This document shows positions 10,701-22,100 of a stretch of DNA of 64,000 nt, piece after piece. This DNA is from Eudorina sp. 2006-703-Eu-15 (taxonomy: Eukaryota > Chlorophyta > Chlorophyceae > Chlamydomonadales > Volvocaceae), in assembly GCA_003117195.1 (NCBI GenBank), contig BDSI01000023.1:124001-188000 (forward strand), read 5' to 3'. Each line of letters opens with the position of its first letter. Position 1 is the stretch's first letter. A program made the position numbers and the translations under genes. A model generated the notes under the pieces. That model was not told where the DNA came from. It did not search any database and was given only the letters and a program-made list of their open reading frames with translations.

Positions 10701-12814
10701 CCGCAGTACTGCGACCGCGGCTCCCTGCACCAGGCCATCGCCAAGGGCCTGTTCAAGAGCTCCACCAAGTGGAACAACAAGATCGCTCTGCGGGCGCTGC
10801 TGCGGACCGCCCGCGAGATCGCGCAGGGCATGAGCCACCTGCACGCCTGCCGGGTGGTGCACGGCGACCTGAAGCCTGGGAACGTGCTGCTGATGAGCAG
10901 CCGGGCGGACCGGCGGGGCTTCACCGCCAAGGTATCGGACTTCGGACTGTCCACCTACTGCATGGCCTCACACACCAGCGTCACCCGGTGGAGCACCGTC
11001 AGCTACATGGCGCCCGAGGTGGGTGTGTGTGGGGGGGGAGAGGGGAGGGGGTTGCGGGGAATGGGGAGGATGGCGGGGAGGAAGGGTGGGGGGGACGGAG
11101 GGGTTAGGCCCCGCTGGGTTGCGGCCCGGGGGGGCGGGTTTGGGGGTCAGAAATAATGGAACCGGGTTTGGGGGTGGGGGTGGGTGAAGCAAGGCAGGAG
11201 GCGGCGCGGTTGTTGGTCACACCCATATGCGTTATGTCGAAGTAGATATGGGGGGTTGGCGGGCTGAGGGGTTGTCCAACGGTGCCGCCATTTCGCGTCG
11301 TGTGCCCCTCGCCGTCACCCCCCTTCCCTCAGCGTGAAAATGTCTACCCTTTCCTATATCCCCCCCTCCTGGCGCCAGGCGTTTGAGGGCCACCTGACCA
11401 TGGGCTCGGATACCTTCAGCTTCGGAGTGCTGCTGTGGGAGATGTACACGGGTGGGTGGCTGCGGGCTGGGTGGGTGGCTGCTGGCTGGGTGGGTGGCTG
11501 CTGGCTGGGTGGGGTGTTGCAACTTGGTGGACGGCTCGGAGCGCTTCAGCTGCGATCCGGATAACTTTCCTCCTCGGGGGGCGGGAGGTTAGGTCATTCC
11601 GGGGGACCCGATCCCTCTGGATGGGTTGCGGGAGCCTCTCCTCCTCCCCGGCGGTGCGCGCCTCCGCCCCCTCCCCGGCGCTTGCGCGGCCTACATGGGA
11701 GCATGACCGATCCGGTACCTGGTGGGCCGCTTTGTTGCGGTGGTGGTTGCGGTGGTGGTTGCGGTTCCAGCGCAAGGCAGTTACAGGTCGACGCACCGAA
11801 CACCGACAGAACACCGACACTGTCGTCGTCGTCGTTGTAGGAGGAGGAGACCCGGTTGCCCCCTCCTCCTCCTCCTCCTTCTCACTACCCCCTCCGGACC
11901 TGGAGCACTTGCAGTCAGCCCAGACGCTATCTGGCCCCAAAGAAACATCGCTGTATCCCTCCCAAGCCCCCAAACCCCGTGCTGCTCCTCTGGCAGCAAC
12001 GCAGTTTTAATAATGTCTACCAATATCCTACACCCCGAACCCCGTCGCCCACCCCACCCCACCCCACCCCACCCCAGGTCTGCAGCCGTACGCGGGTCTG
12101 CAGGCGGCCCAGATCGTGATGGGCGTCCAGGCGGGCCACCTCAACCTGGAGTGGCCCCCGGACAGCGACGCGCGCATCGTGGAGCTCGTGGAGAGCTGCA
12201 TTCAGCGCAACCCCGCCGCGAGGCCCAGCTTCAACCAGCTCATCTCCCAGCTCACCTCCCTGGAGGCGCTCATCCGGCTGGAGGCGCCGCCCATGGATGG
12301 CGCCAGTGACGCCAAGGTGCCGCTGCTGCAGGGCACCGCGGGATCAGGCATGTCGTACCAGTCGCCGTCGCCGGGGGGATTCGGGTTGGGGGCGTTGGCG
12401 CCGGCGGCTTCGGTGGAGCCGCCGTCGGCGGCGCCGTCGGCGCCGGAGGTGCCGGCGGCGCCGGAGGTGGGGGACGCTGAGCTGGCGGCAGCGGCGGCGG
12501 AGGCGCTCGCGGGGCTCATGCCGCCGCGGATGCCGACGGAGGCCCTGGTTGGGTTGGCGCCGCCGCCGTTGCCGGAGGAGGCGGTGGTGGGGCTGACGCC
12601 GCCGGCGATGCCGACGGAGGCGCTGGTGATGGGTGCGGGCGGCGAGCTGGCGATGCCGATGCTGGTGCCGCCGCCGCTGCCGCCGGAGGAGGAGGCCGAG
12701 GTCAGGGCCGCGGCGGCGGCGTCAGCAGCATCTGCTGCCGCTGCCGCTGCCACGACCAACGGCTCGGCCAACGGCGGGCTGGCGGCCTCGGAGGATGTGC
12801 ATGTCGCGATCTGA
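7721..12814 (+). CDS. N-myristoylated TKL-type Ser/Thr protein kinase
   Basis: Membrane-anchored protein kinase; the substrate is unknown. Exons 7721-8306, 9500-9642, 9951-10169, 10707-11018, 11379-11451 and 12078-12814 are phase-consistent and encode 689 aa. The start MGGCLSS is a good N-myristoylation signal with an adjacent palmitoylatable Cys. Residues 8 to about 175 are Pro/Ser/Ala-rich and disordered. The kinase domain spans about residues 190-480: Gly loop GHGGYGAV (near 193-200), Lys in VAVKF (213), catalytic loop HGDLKPGN with Asp 370, SDFGLS with Asp 394, a Thr/Ser-rich activation loop ending SYMAPE, and GSDTFSFGVLLWEM. The usual HRD Arg is Gly, so this is a non-RD kinase. An unusual 73-residue segment (residues 244-316) separates the N-lobe Lys region from the hinge. 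The C-terminal tail is Ala/Pro-rich with repeated MPTEALV-like units. The architecture resembles the MAPKKK-like TKL kinases that are abundant in volvocine algae. Confidence 0.9.
8786..8830 (+). repeat. 15-bp GGCGGGAGGGCGTGGT-like tandem repeat
   Basis: About 2.5 imperfect copies of a G-rich unit of 15 bp lie in the first intron (8307-9499) of the kinase gene. Confidence 0.6.
10567..10613 (+). repeat. Dispersed intronic element, kinase intron 3 (copy 1)
   Basis: This diverged copy has the upstream part CTGGCAGCAGCGCAGCTTCA followed by a TCTGTCTACCCATTTCC core and a C-rich tail. A second core follows at about 10663. Confidence 0.65.
10663..10695 (+). repeat. Dispersed intronic element, kinase intron 3 (copy 2)
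   Basis: It contains ATGTCTACCAATTTCCTATA then a run of C, ending about 11 bp before the acceptor AG at 10705-10706. Confidence 0.8.
11337..11370 (+). repeat. Dispersed intronic element, kinase intron 4
   Basis: It contains AAAATGTCTACCCTTTCCTA then a C-rich tail, immediately before the acceptor at 11377-11378. Confidence 0.75.
11985..12047 (+). repeat. Dispersed intronic element, kinase intron 5
   Basis: It includes the upstream part CTCTGGCAGCAACGCAGTTT and the core AATGTCTACCAATATCCTAC. A CCCCA run (12048-12076) then leads directly into the acceptor at 12077. Confidence 0.75.
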
Positions 12815-13267
12815 GAAGCGTCTTCAGGGGCGCCGCGGAGCAGAGGCCACGTGGGCAGGTCCAGACTGGGAAGGGGGAGGGGGGGATTGTCCCGCCCCGC
12901 CCCGCCCGGGGATGGGTGTGCCGCAAACGACGATCGCCCCCGGTGCAGGTCGCTGTCCTTGGGGAAGGAGGCATGCCGCGCGAGCCGCGGAAGGGCGCAG
13001 CGCTGGCGCGGAGGACGAGAGGGGCGGAGAAAGTTCAGTGGTGTGGTTTGGCGTGGTGTGGTGTGGGGGACTGGACGGGGGTTACGGGGGCCGGCCAGGC
13101 CGGTGGCTTCAGCGGTGCGGTGCACCTGTCGTACCGACGGGTGGCCAGTAGCCGATGATGAGGGGGTGACGGAGCGGGTGGGTAAGTTCTGGGCAGGGTG
13201 GGGGGGACAGAGGGAGGTCGGGGGAGGGGCTGCGCGGCTGCCGACGCAGCTTCCCTGCCCCTATATC

Positions 13268-13295
13268 AGCGTACCTATTAGTACCTATTAGTACT
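13268..13295 (+). repeat. GTACCTATTA tandem decamer
   Basis: GTACCTATTA is repeated twice and followed by a third diverged copy, downstream of the kinase stop codon. Confidence 0.7.
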
Positions 13296-15594
13296 CATTT
13301 GTACTTTCATCGCTTGGTGGAATGCGCCATCCTAACCCTTTTTCCGGAGGAGCCGTAAGGCTCCGCGCCGCTCCCCTCCCCAGCCCCAACCCCGCGGAAT
13401 AGTTCCGGGGGCGGGTCCCTGCAGGCTAGGTAGGTTTTCTTTGGGGGGAGGATTGTTGGAATTTTCGGGAGGAGGGAGCGATGCCCTGTTTATGTGTTCA
13501 GTGAGGATGCCCTGTGTATGTTGTACGTCTACGAGCCCCTCGCGCCGCGGCCGTCACCGTTGTCAGCTCAACACCACCGCATCGGGCCGGGGGGGCCTCG
13601 GCACTCGGCCTTGGGGCCTTGGCGGGCGGCCCGGGGAGGAGGACAGCAGGGCAGCCACCCGCCCACCCTCCCGCCATCCATCAGCGGCTTCCCCCTCCCC
13701 CGGTGCGAACCGCCACTGCCGGTCCGGGGTCCCCACCCTGGAGCGCTGTTGTCCTTTCACTCAATCAGCCGCCTCGCGGTGGCGAAGCGGCTCTCGTCCA
13801 CCTCCCCCACCACCTCCACCTCCTCTACATCCACCACCTCCTGCGGGAGGGCACCCCAACAACGAACATACGTGCGACCTTGCGCGCACCGGTGCAGCAT
13901 GTCGCGGGGGTGGGTTGGGGCTGGGGGTGGGTTGGTGTGCTCCTGGTGGGAGTGGGTAGGTGGAGGCCAGCCCCGGACATTCGGAGCGCGCAGCCGATGG
14001 AGAGGCGGCGGGAGGGTCGGCCGGGTGACCCTGTTGGGTTCAGGGGGCAGGGAGTGGGCCTGCGTCCAGCGAAACTGAGGGGCGGGGGGGAGGCGGCCCC
14101 AGGGACTGACATCCGAGGGTATCTGTGGCGGGTGTCTGCGTGTGGCGGTGCATTCCACGCCGGCATCAGTGCGGACGCGACGGGATCTAAGGAAGATCAC
14201 CGCGCGCGCGATTGTGTGTGTGTGTGTACGGGTGCGGTGTGTGTTCGCCCGGCGAGTGGCGCGGGGTGTGGGGACCGGCCACACCTTGAGGAGCGTACCG
14301 GGCCGCGGGACCGGACGCCGACACAATGTTGACAGCGGATGGCGAGAGGTAAAACGACAAGGGGGTGTATGTGTGCGCGCGCGAACATTGGGGATTTTCG
14401 GGGAGGGGGGTTAAATCAGTGGAGCGGGGCCGTGCGCCGGCGCGTGTTTGCCCCCGTCCGGGAAGAGGGCCGCTGAGCGGACGGCCTTTGCGCGCGTCAC
14501 CGTGTACCCCCGCCGGGGGGCAGAGGGGGAGATGCACGGTAGCTGCCTTGTTATTTTGCGGCGCGCCGGCCCGCCCCCCTGTGGCCGTCAACATGTGGCC
14601 GACCCGGGGGTACGCTGGGGATGGTTGAGCTGGCTTACGGCCGACGGCAGGCAGGGTTTGATGGCTATGACGGCCGGTGGGGGAAGGGATGAGTGTCAGT
14701 TTGCGGGGCCGGGAGGGAGGGAGGGGCGCGGGAGAAGAGAGGACGTCGGCGTCGGCGTGTTTTGATGTGTGAGCCCCTTGACAGGCTGGGGGCCGCGGGG
14801 TTGCGAGGCGTTATGTGTGGCCAGGACCCGGGGGAAAGGGATGGAAAATGTTTCCAGCTGGGGTGTCGCAGCACTAGTATACTTTTTTGAGAACGCGGAC
14901 GCGCCAGCAGCCAGCCAGCCTGCTGGCCAGGCACTGGGCTCCGCGTGTATGCTTTTTGACTCGTACGATGAGGTGACGTGGCGTGTGTATGTGTGTGCAA
15001 GCGTGCGAGAAAGCGCGATGTCTGGCTTTACCCGAAGACACCACCGACACCGAGGACTGTCCGGGCTAGGTCGTGCGTGCGTGCGTGTGTGCGCGTGTGG
15101 GTGTCGTGTGCGTGTTCGTACGGCACCCCTCCTTGCGCGTTTGTTTGTTGTTTACGAGGCGGGTCACCCGGACATCTCCGCTGTCCCGGGGGTTGTTCGC
15201 ATTCATTCACACCGGGGGTTACTTGGTCGTGTACGGTAGTAGTAGCTCCCCGATGTTCGGCCCCATGCGGCTGCCGGGGTCGGCCTGCGTCTTGTAGGTC
15301 TGCAGCCGCCCGTCATCGCGGGTGCGATTTGCGCTCGCTGGCCCCCCCCCCCGGTGTGCGCGAGTTGGTTACGCGCGTGTGGGTGGGTGTTCTGGGGAAC
15401 TTCTCCTCGCGTGTGCGCGACCTTTTGTGTTTCTAGCGGCGAGACCCGCCCGCGTGTGTGTGCGCTTGTGCTTCAGAAAAGCGACACGGGTCCGTGTGCG
15501 GGCGTGCATGTGTTCACTTGCTGGTCATCGTACACGGTGCCGAGTGCGGGTTTGCGGAGGTGACAATGGCCCGTGCGACGCGCCAACCCCGCGT

Positions 15595-15672
15595 CGAGTT
15601 GCCCCGGGGTGCTGAAGGCCCGTCCCGCATGTCCCGTCCCGGGGTGCTGAAGATCCGTCCCGCATGTCCAGA
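15595..15672 (+). repeat. Tandem duplication of about 37 bp
   Basis: Two copies of a unit containing CGGGGTGCTGAAG and CCGTCCCGCATGTCC lie head to tail in the gene-poor interval. Confidence 0.8.
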
Positions 15673-16596
15673 CCTCGTCCCGGGCTGCGTGGGTCCGGGG
15701 GTGGCAGGGATACACCACCCTGGTGCAGAGCGGCACCGCGGCCACAGAGAAGGGCAGTGGGTTTGGCAGGGCAGGGCAGGGGAGGCGGGGCGCGGAGGCG
15801 CATGTCGACCCGCGTGCCGTCGCGCCCTCCGGAATTTGTAGGGGTATGTGTGCGCGCGTGTACGCCCGCTCGTCGTGTCCTTCCTGCGCCATGTACACCT
15901 ACCTGTACCTGTGGTCTGATGGGTCGCGCTGACAGGACCTGCGGACTGGGTCGGCGGCTTCGCACCATTGCGGCTTTTGCGGCGCTCACTGCGCGCCCCG
16001 CCGCTGTTGTAAGCATGTGGGTTAGGCGGCCGAGCGCCCGATCCAGCCCTGGCGGTGATGACAAGCAATAAGAAAACGAGCCCTGTGTGCGGGTGTCCCC
16101 CGCTTCAGGAGTAGTCGCAGTAAGCCTTTCCAGTAACGGCTCCTGCTGGCTGCGGCCGGACAGTCCCTAGGGTCGACTGGTACAGCTGACGGATGGGCAA
16201 GCGGGGTTGTGATGGAACACGTGGGGGTACGACAGCGGGTGGTAGCGGGCGGTACTGGACTGGACTGGACGGTTGCCAGTAGCTGTCGGGGGCGGCGGGG
16301 CCTCTCCCAGGCTGTGATCGGGAGGGAGGTCCTAGCGGCTTCTTGGCCAAACCCCCCCTGCCCCCCCGTAACGTGACCGGGTGGCACCGGATGGTGGCCG
16401 TCGGGCGCGGGAGAGCCGCCGCAGCCCCCAGTGAGGGGGAGGGAGGGAGGCGTCCTCCGCGCACCGACTGACAGCTCACCGCAGCACAGCACCGCTCACC
16501 CGCTCCCCTTCACGGCAGGCCACCGCACCTCACCGCACCGCATCGTTCCCTGACTGCACCGTCTGTCGAGGTACCGGCGGACCTTCAGCTGGGGGG

Positions 16597-16647
16597 CCCA
16601 TGCGGCAGGAGGCCCATGTGGCAGGAGGCCCATGTGGCAGGAGGACC
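16597..16647 (+). repeat. 17-bp tandem repeat, three copies
   Basis: Three copies of GCCCATGTGGCAGGAGG, the first with one substitution. Confidence 0.85.
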
Positions 16648-17621
16648 CGGCCAGGGCGCATCCATGCTTCCAGGGGGAAGGGGGGGGGGGCGGCGCCGGG
16701 CACTGCAAAACGCCCCTTCTCGTCAATCAAAACAGCGACACCGCATCAGTCACCAAATCGCCCCGGGCCTCCCACACGAGGTCGCACCTGCCCAGCAGTG
16801 CGACGCGCCGATCAGCCGCCGCTATCTCCAACCTCGTGAAAGCACCCCCGAGATACCGCACCTCGCAACATCATCCTGGGCTTCACACCCTCCGCTGGAC
16901 TGACGGACGACCGCGGTCCCGGACCCTTGGGGCGCTGCCCAGCGGTGCACCGCACTCATCAGGCCTCCGAACTAACTGGCGAATCACAGTCCTCTGCCTC
17001 CCGACTGCGCCGACAGAAACCCAGCACCCCAGACGCCCTACACGCCATGCGCCCACGTGATCCACTGCCCAGTTCCACGGGGCCCATCCACTGCTCCTGC
17101 ATCCGAATGATTCCCTCTCGGGGGGCGCGGGCCCGCCCCCAAGGCAGCTACACCTCGTCTGGCCACCCGGCATGACCTCTTTCCCCCCCTTTTCTCCGGC
17201 CCACAGACCCAAACGTGGGCCTGATACTGGACCGGTAGCCCTCCTGCACGATGTGTCGTGAGGACACAGAACTAGAAGGGTGACGTGCCTGACGTTCGGT
17301 CCCAACCTCCAATAGGCGTGTGCGGGTACCCTGGGGTGGGCTGCTGCGGCACTGCTCAACGGCCTTGTGGGAGTCCCCGTCCCGCCCCACGCTTGCGTGA
17401 CAACATGCCCACAGTCACAGCACTGCCCGCCACCTCGCGGAGACCGATGCCGCCACGAGGGCCGACCCGGGGGTCGCTGTTGTTGGAGCATGTGCCCAGC
17501 AGCGCCCTTCACTCAAGGCGCTTTGCGCGCCCCGCACGGGGCTGCCTGCGGGCCGCTGCTGCCCGCCTCCCTCCGCCTGCTGCTGCTGCTGCTGCTGCCG
17601 CCCCCTCCAGCCGCTGGGCCC

Positions 17622-18481
17622 TCAGTCCTCCAGGTGCAGCTTGCTGACCTCGTCGAACTCGGCCTGCCGGGAGTCCACCCCAGCGCGGCGAGGAGGAGGA
17701 GCAGCAGCAGCCGCAGCAAGAGGGGAGAGGGGAAGTGGGGGGCGGGAGGCGGGGGCCCATCAGGCAGGTGGTTGGTACCGCAAGCCCACTAGAGCCGGGA
17801 CCCATAAAGCGTACCCGATCCGCATCTTCCGCAGTTGCAACACCAGACAACCCTAGAATGGCCCCACCGTTGAGAGCTGTCGTGCCCGGTCCCCCCTTTT
17901 TGTCAATACAGAGCTGTCGTACCCGGTCCCCCCCCCAGATCAGCTGTCGCCTCCTCGCTACCCTTGGGGTGAAACAGGCAGCTGCCTCACCGGTGGGCAT
18001 GTCCCTCCGGACATCGTATCCCCCGGATGGGCGCCCGGCTGAGGCTTAGGCGGACAACGACCACGCTGACAACCCCCCCGCGGCCGTCGCCACGATTCGC
18101 CGTTGTCCTGACCGGATTCCTCGCCCCTCCCCTCCCTCTGACAAAGTCAATTGCCGTAAGGTACGGCACCGTACCATAACGTACCTGCAGTTGCGCGATT
18201 TTGAGACCCATGGTTCGCACCACACGATTGCGCTCGTCCTCCGGCAGGGCCGCCAGCAGCCCCTCCCAGCGAGCCATGCACGCCTCCACCGCCTTGCGCG
18301 CCGCCCGCACACTCTCGTCAAAGTACACTGTCTCGGCCTCCTCTTTGGCGAACTCGATTTCGTCACGGGCCTCAGCGAAGAGCTGATTCACCAGGTCCAC
18401 CTGACGGCCGGGGAACAGCGGGGAAGGGGGGGCCCCACGGGGGCCAGAAGCGGCGAGAGTGAGGCGTGGAGCACGGGCCAT
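17622..18481 (-). CDS. Small conserved-looking helical protein, probably plastid targeted
   Basis: Two exons, 18185-18481 and 17622-17663, join in phase 0 and encode 112 aa. Residues 1 to about 27 (MARAPRLTLAASGPRG onwards) are basic and Ser/Pro/Ala-rich, like a chloroplast transit peptide. The rest is strongly amphipathic and helical: LVNQLFAEARDEIEFAKEE, ETVYFDESVRAARKAVEA, RTMGLKIAQLQ, then a short terminal exon AEFDEVSKLHLED. The pattern resembles small plastid/cyanobacterial-type helical proteins of plants that I cannot name with confidence, so no function is assigned. The donor after IAQLQ is GTACGT and the acceptor is CGGCAG. An in-frame upstream Met at 18691 would add an unrelated-looking extension. 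Divergent from the PRMT5 gene. Confidence 0.68.
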
Positions 18482-19127
18482 CCTGGCGGTTGGGCTAGGA
18501 GGCTGGAGTGGCGACCAGCTCAGGTATCCACCCGCACAGATCGCTTGGTTGCTACTGTACTGTGGCAGAAAGAAAGCGAGTTGCGCTAACAGAAAAGCGT
18601 GGGTGGCTTGGCTCTGGTGCGGACGGCGGAGGGTTGCGGGGTTAGCCAGTTCCCAGGCGCGGTGTCCGGGAGCTGTCCCTGGCGGTGCCATCTGCCTCGA
18701 TGGCTGGCGTGTTCACTTGCCTCCTTTGTGACGTCTAGGCTGCTGAACCTCCGTGCCCAGAAGCAAGCAAGCGGTCGTGGGTGACTGAGCAGCTGTGCAG
18801 CTTCGACCTTGCGTAATGAGTGAAATGATGCTGCTGTTTGTGTTGATAGTGGACAGCGGCACACCAGTTGATATGCGAACACAGCAAACCGCCGGTGCAT
18901 TATTGCAAACGTAAGAGTGAAGCCCGCTAGCAAAATAGGGCTGGTTGGTAATGAAATGACTTCTTGTTATACTAGTAACGATTTCAATATGGGCAAACGT
19001 CGCGGTATGTGTAAGTTTTCGTTGACGCCCAACGGTAAGTTTTACGGTGTCATCAGCAATTTGACTGCAGAACACCTACATCCTGTTGCTAAGGTAGGTG
19101 CGACACCTTTCGGACGCAATCGCTACA
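18482..19127. promoter_or_regulatory. Shared divergent promoter region
   Basis: 646 bp separate the start codons of the small helical protein (-) and PRMT5 (+). No other gene is recognised in it. The base composition drops from GC-rich to clearly AT-richer between about 18790 and 19120, as seen upstream of other starts in this window. Confidence 0.45.
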
Positions 19128-22100
19128 ATGGTTCTTGGAAAACGAACAGACTACGGCGACGCAAAGTATGCCGGCGTCCAGGTCCCATTCACACAGGACG
19201 TTCCTGGAACCGTTGAAGTAAGCGTAATTTAATTGTAAACTTATAAATATGATGACCTGACATGCGGCGCTTTGCGTCCCGATCTCCGCCGCCGACACTG
19301 ACGTTGACGCATTCGGGCGCAGGGTTACGGCCTGTGCGGGTTTGACTTTATCGTCGCACCCCTCGTGCGGGATGGCTGGCGTCCGCCTGAGCCCGCGGTG
19401 CCAGAGAACGGCTCGCTGCCCTCGCCATTCAAACGGGACGACTGCCTCTACATCAACTCGTCGCAGTGGGCGAACCAGGTGTGAAAAGGGGGGAAGCCCC
19501 AATGCGGCACCGGGGCTTGAAATACGAGCGCTTTCCGATAGGATCACCGACACACGGTTTACATGGTCTGGCACGAGCACATCCCCTCTTGACCTTCCGG
19601 GTTACCTTCCTCAGCTTTCCATTCTCGCCCACCTCCTGCCCCGTGCTGGCGACCCCGCGCAATCTCCCTCCTCCAGGTTGTGGGTCTCGTCAGTGAATGG
19701 ATCGAGCCGGACTGCCCGGATCCCGCAGTACGGCAACGGAGCGTAGCCGCCCTGCGGCACCAGCTGGGCTGGGCGGCGCACCTAGGGCTGCAGGCGGTGG
19801 TGCTGCCGCCCCCGCACCGGCCAGCGCAGTGCCCCAATTACGCGCAAGTGCTCAACCAGGTGAGGTGGGGTGGGGTGGGGTGGGGTGATTCCGGAGCCGA
19901 CGCTGTCCGTCAGCATCGGGGCCGCCACCGCTCAGCAGCAGCAGCAGCAGCAGCAGCAGCGGTAGCAACCGCTGTTGTCTCCCAGCCCCCAGCTCGCCGC
20001 GCGGTCCTCCGGCTGCTGCCCCTCCCTGGCGCCGTCTTTTCTTCTTACCCTCCCTGGCGCCCCCGGACTCACAGGCGCTCCAGGGGCTGACCCACATGGC
20101 GCTGTGGCTCACCGTACCGTTGGTTCTGGAGCAAGACACCCGGGAGGGAACGGCGGCTGGCGGGGCCGGGGCCGCGGCTGAGGCACAGAACGGCGGCGGC
20201 TCAGCGACATCGCCCGTGGGCCCTTCCGCCTTTGACGGCTGGGAGGCCTGGCACCAGGTGGGGACGTGGGGGGTGGGGCCCGGGGCGGACGTCGGGGAGG
20301 TGAGGGGCTTTGCGGTCTGGTGCCGTCGACGTGTGGCCCGGTGAGGTGACAGCGGATGGGGTGCCGGCGGTGGGGACTGGGCGGAGGAGGGGGTGTCCTG
20401 AGGGGCCGCTAGGAGGGCGAGCTCGCGACCCCTCGGGGGCGTACATGAGGAGAGCGTGTGTGTGTGTGTGTAGGTAGGGGTAACGGTAGGGGCAGGGGTA
20501 GGGGCCACAGCTCTACGCAGCCGCCGCAGCGCAGCAGGCGCAGTGGCAGCTGATACCCCCCTTTCGGGGCTCTCCTCCCTGTCGGGGCAGCTTGCCGCCA
20601 CGGGCCCCAACCCCATCCCTTCTCCTTCGGCAACGCCGGTTGGGTTTCTCTGGGCTCGGCTTTCGTCAATCGCCCCCCCCCCACCCCCCGCCCCCCCATT
20701 TCCTATACCTCACCCCCCCCATCCACGGTGGTGCGCCTCTGCCCCCCCGTCAGATCCGGGCCCTGTGCGACCATCACAACCTGTTGGGCGCCTGCCTGCG
20801 GGTGGGTCCAGTGCTACCCTCCGCCGCCTCCCTGGGCCGCTGGTGCGGGGAGCCTGTCAAGGCGGTGCTGCTGCCCACCTCGGTCTTCACCGCCAACAAG
20901 AGGGGCTACCCGGTGCTGTCAAAGGCCCACCAGGACCTGGTGGCCACGTTTTTCAAAATGGGCGTGCAGGTGGGGGCGGGGGCGGGAGGGGGAGGGTGGG
21001 TTGGTGGGGCGGGCGGACGGCCTGCCTGTGTTTTGTGGACGGAAGGGACGCGTCCGATGCTCCCTCCGCATCGGGTCTCGGAGCGCCGCTGTCCCGCGTC
21101 TGGATGCGGCCTAGGGGTGGGGTGGGGCTTCCTGGGGGCGGGGATGTACTCATAGGATTGAAGAGCAAAATTCTGCCACCCCGCCACCCCGGCCGGTCTG
21201 CCACCCGGCCACCCGGCCTTGGCTCAAGTCGTTACGGACCTCTGACCACACTGGGACTGAAGCGCTCCTCGCGATTGTCTCCGGGTCACACTGCTGTACC
21301 TCCGTACTTTTGTACTGCAGATGGTGCTCGAGGGGGAGGCCTGCCACGCGGTCCCCCCGCCCGCCGCGGCCGCCGCCGCCCCCCCGGGGGCCAAGCAGCT
21401 GACCCCCACACCGCCCTCCGCCGCCGCCGCCACCGCCGCGGCGGCCGTGGGCCCCGACGGCGAGCCGCTGGGGTTCACCATCACCAACCCGGGGGAAGCG
21501 CACCCGCTGCGGCCCTACTGGGAGTACCTGTGCTTCCTGTTCCGGAGGCTGGAGACGGTTTCGGAGCAGGAGCGGCAGGAGGCGTCGTACAGGGACTACC
21601 TGCAGGTGCCGCTGCAGCCGCTGCAGGTGTGGAGGGGGGTTCCCCCGTGGGGGGGAGGACGGGTCAGCGATGGTGGGGTGGTCGGGTGATGCTAGGTCGC
21701 ATCCGTGTTGTGGGGAGACCTGGGACCTCTGCCCTTCGCTGTGGTCCAAGAATGAAGATGATGGTCTTGAAGTGGGCCTTATGAGAAGCGCCGTCTGCGT
21801 TGATCTTCCAGCGCGTGGCCCGCCCTCCCGCCCGCCATCAGGACAACCTGGAGTCCCAGACGTACGAGACATTCGAAAAGGACGTACAGAAGTACAAATT
21901 GTACGAGGAGGCGGTTTATAAGGCCCTCAAGGAGCGCCACTGCGCAAGGAGCGCCGCCGCGGATGATGCGGAGGCCTCGCCGTACGACTTGCCCCTTGCC
22001 TCGACCTCGGGGCGCGGCGGCGGCGGCGGCGGCGCGACCCGTGGGTCAGTGGGGCCCGCCGGCCGCAGCGTCGTGCTGATGGTGGTGGGCGCGGGGCGGG

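Larger units (their letters stand above)
12815..17621. other. Long gene-poor interval between convergent genes
   Basis: About 4.8 kb lie between the 3' ends of the kinase (+) and the small helical protein (-). I found no exon with recognisable domains. The region is rich in G/T-biased simple sequence (14200-15500), local tandem duplications (13270-13295, 15595-15680, 16597-16647) and C-rich tracts. Many long open frames occur in all frames, as expected of stop-poor GC-rich DNA. Part of it must be 3' UTR of the flanking genes. One acidic stretch on the minus strand (about 13756-13850) could be a fragment of an unrecognised exon. Confidence 0.5.

Noticed and set aside
12048..12076. CCCCA repeats considered as a telomere-like tract
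   Set aside because: The run is short, immediately precedes a 3' splice site, and does not match the TTTTAGGG-type telomere repeat of related algae.
12297..13151. Arg- and Gly-rich long frames over the kinase 3' end
   Set aside because: They are shadows of the Ala/Pro-rich C-terminal kinase exon and its GC-rich 3' UTR.
13756..13880. Acidic minus-strand stretch (EEVEVVGEVDESRFATARRL) that could be an exon
   Set aside because: No adjoining exon, start or family could be found, and the same DNA is open in several frames because it is stop-poor.
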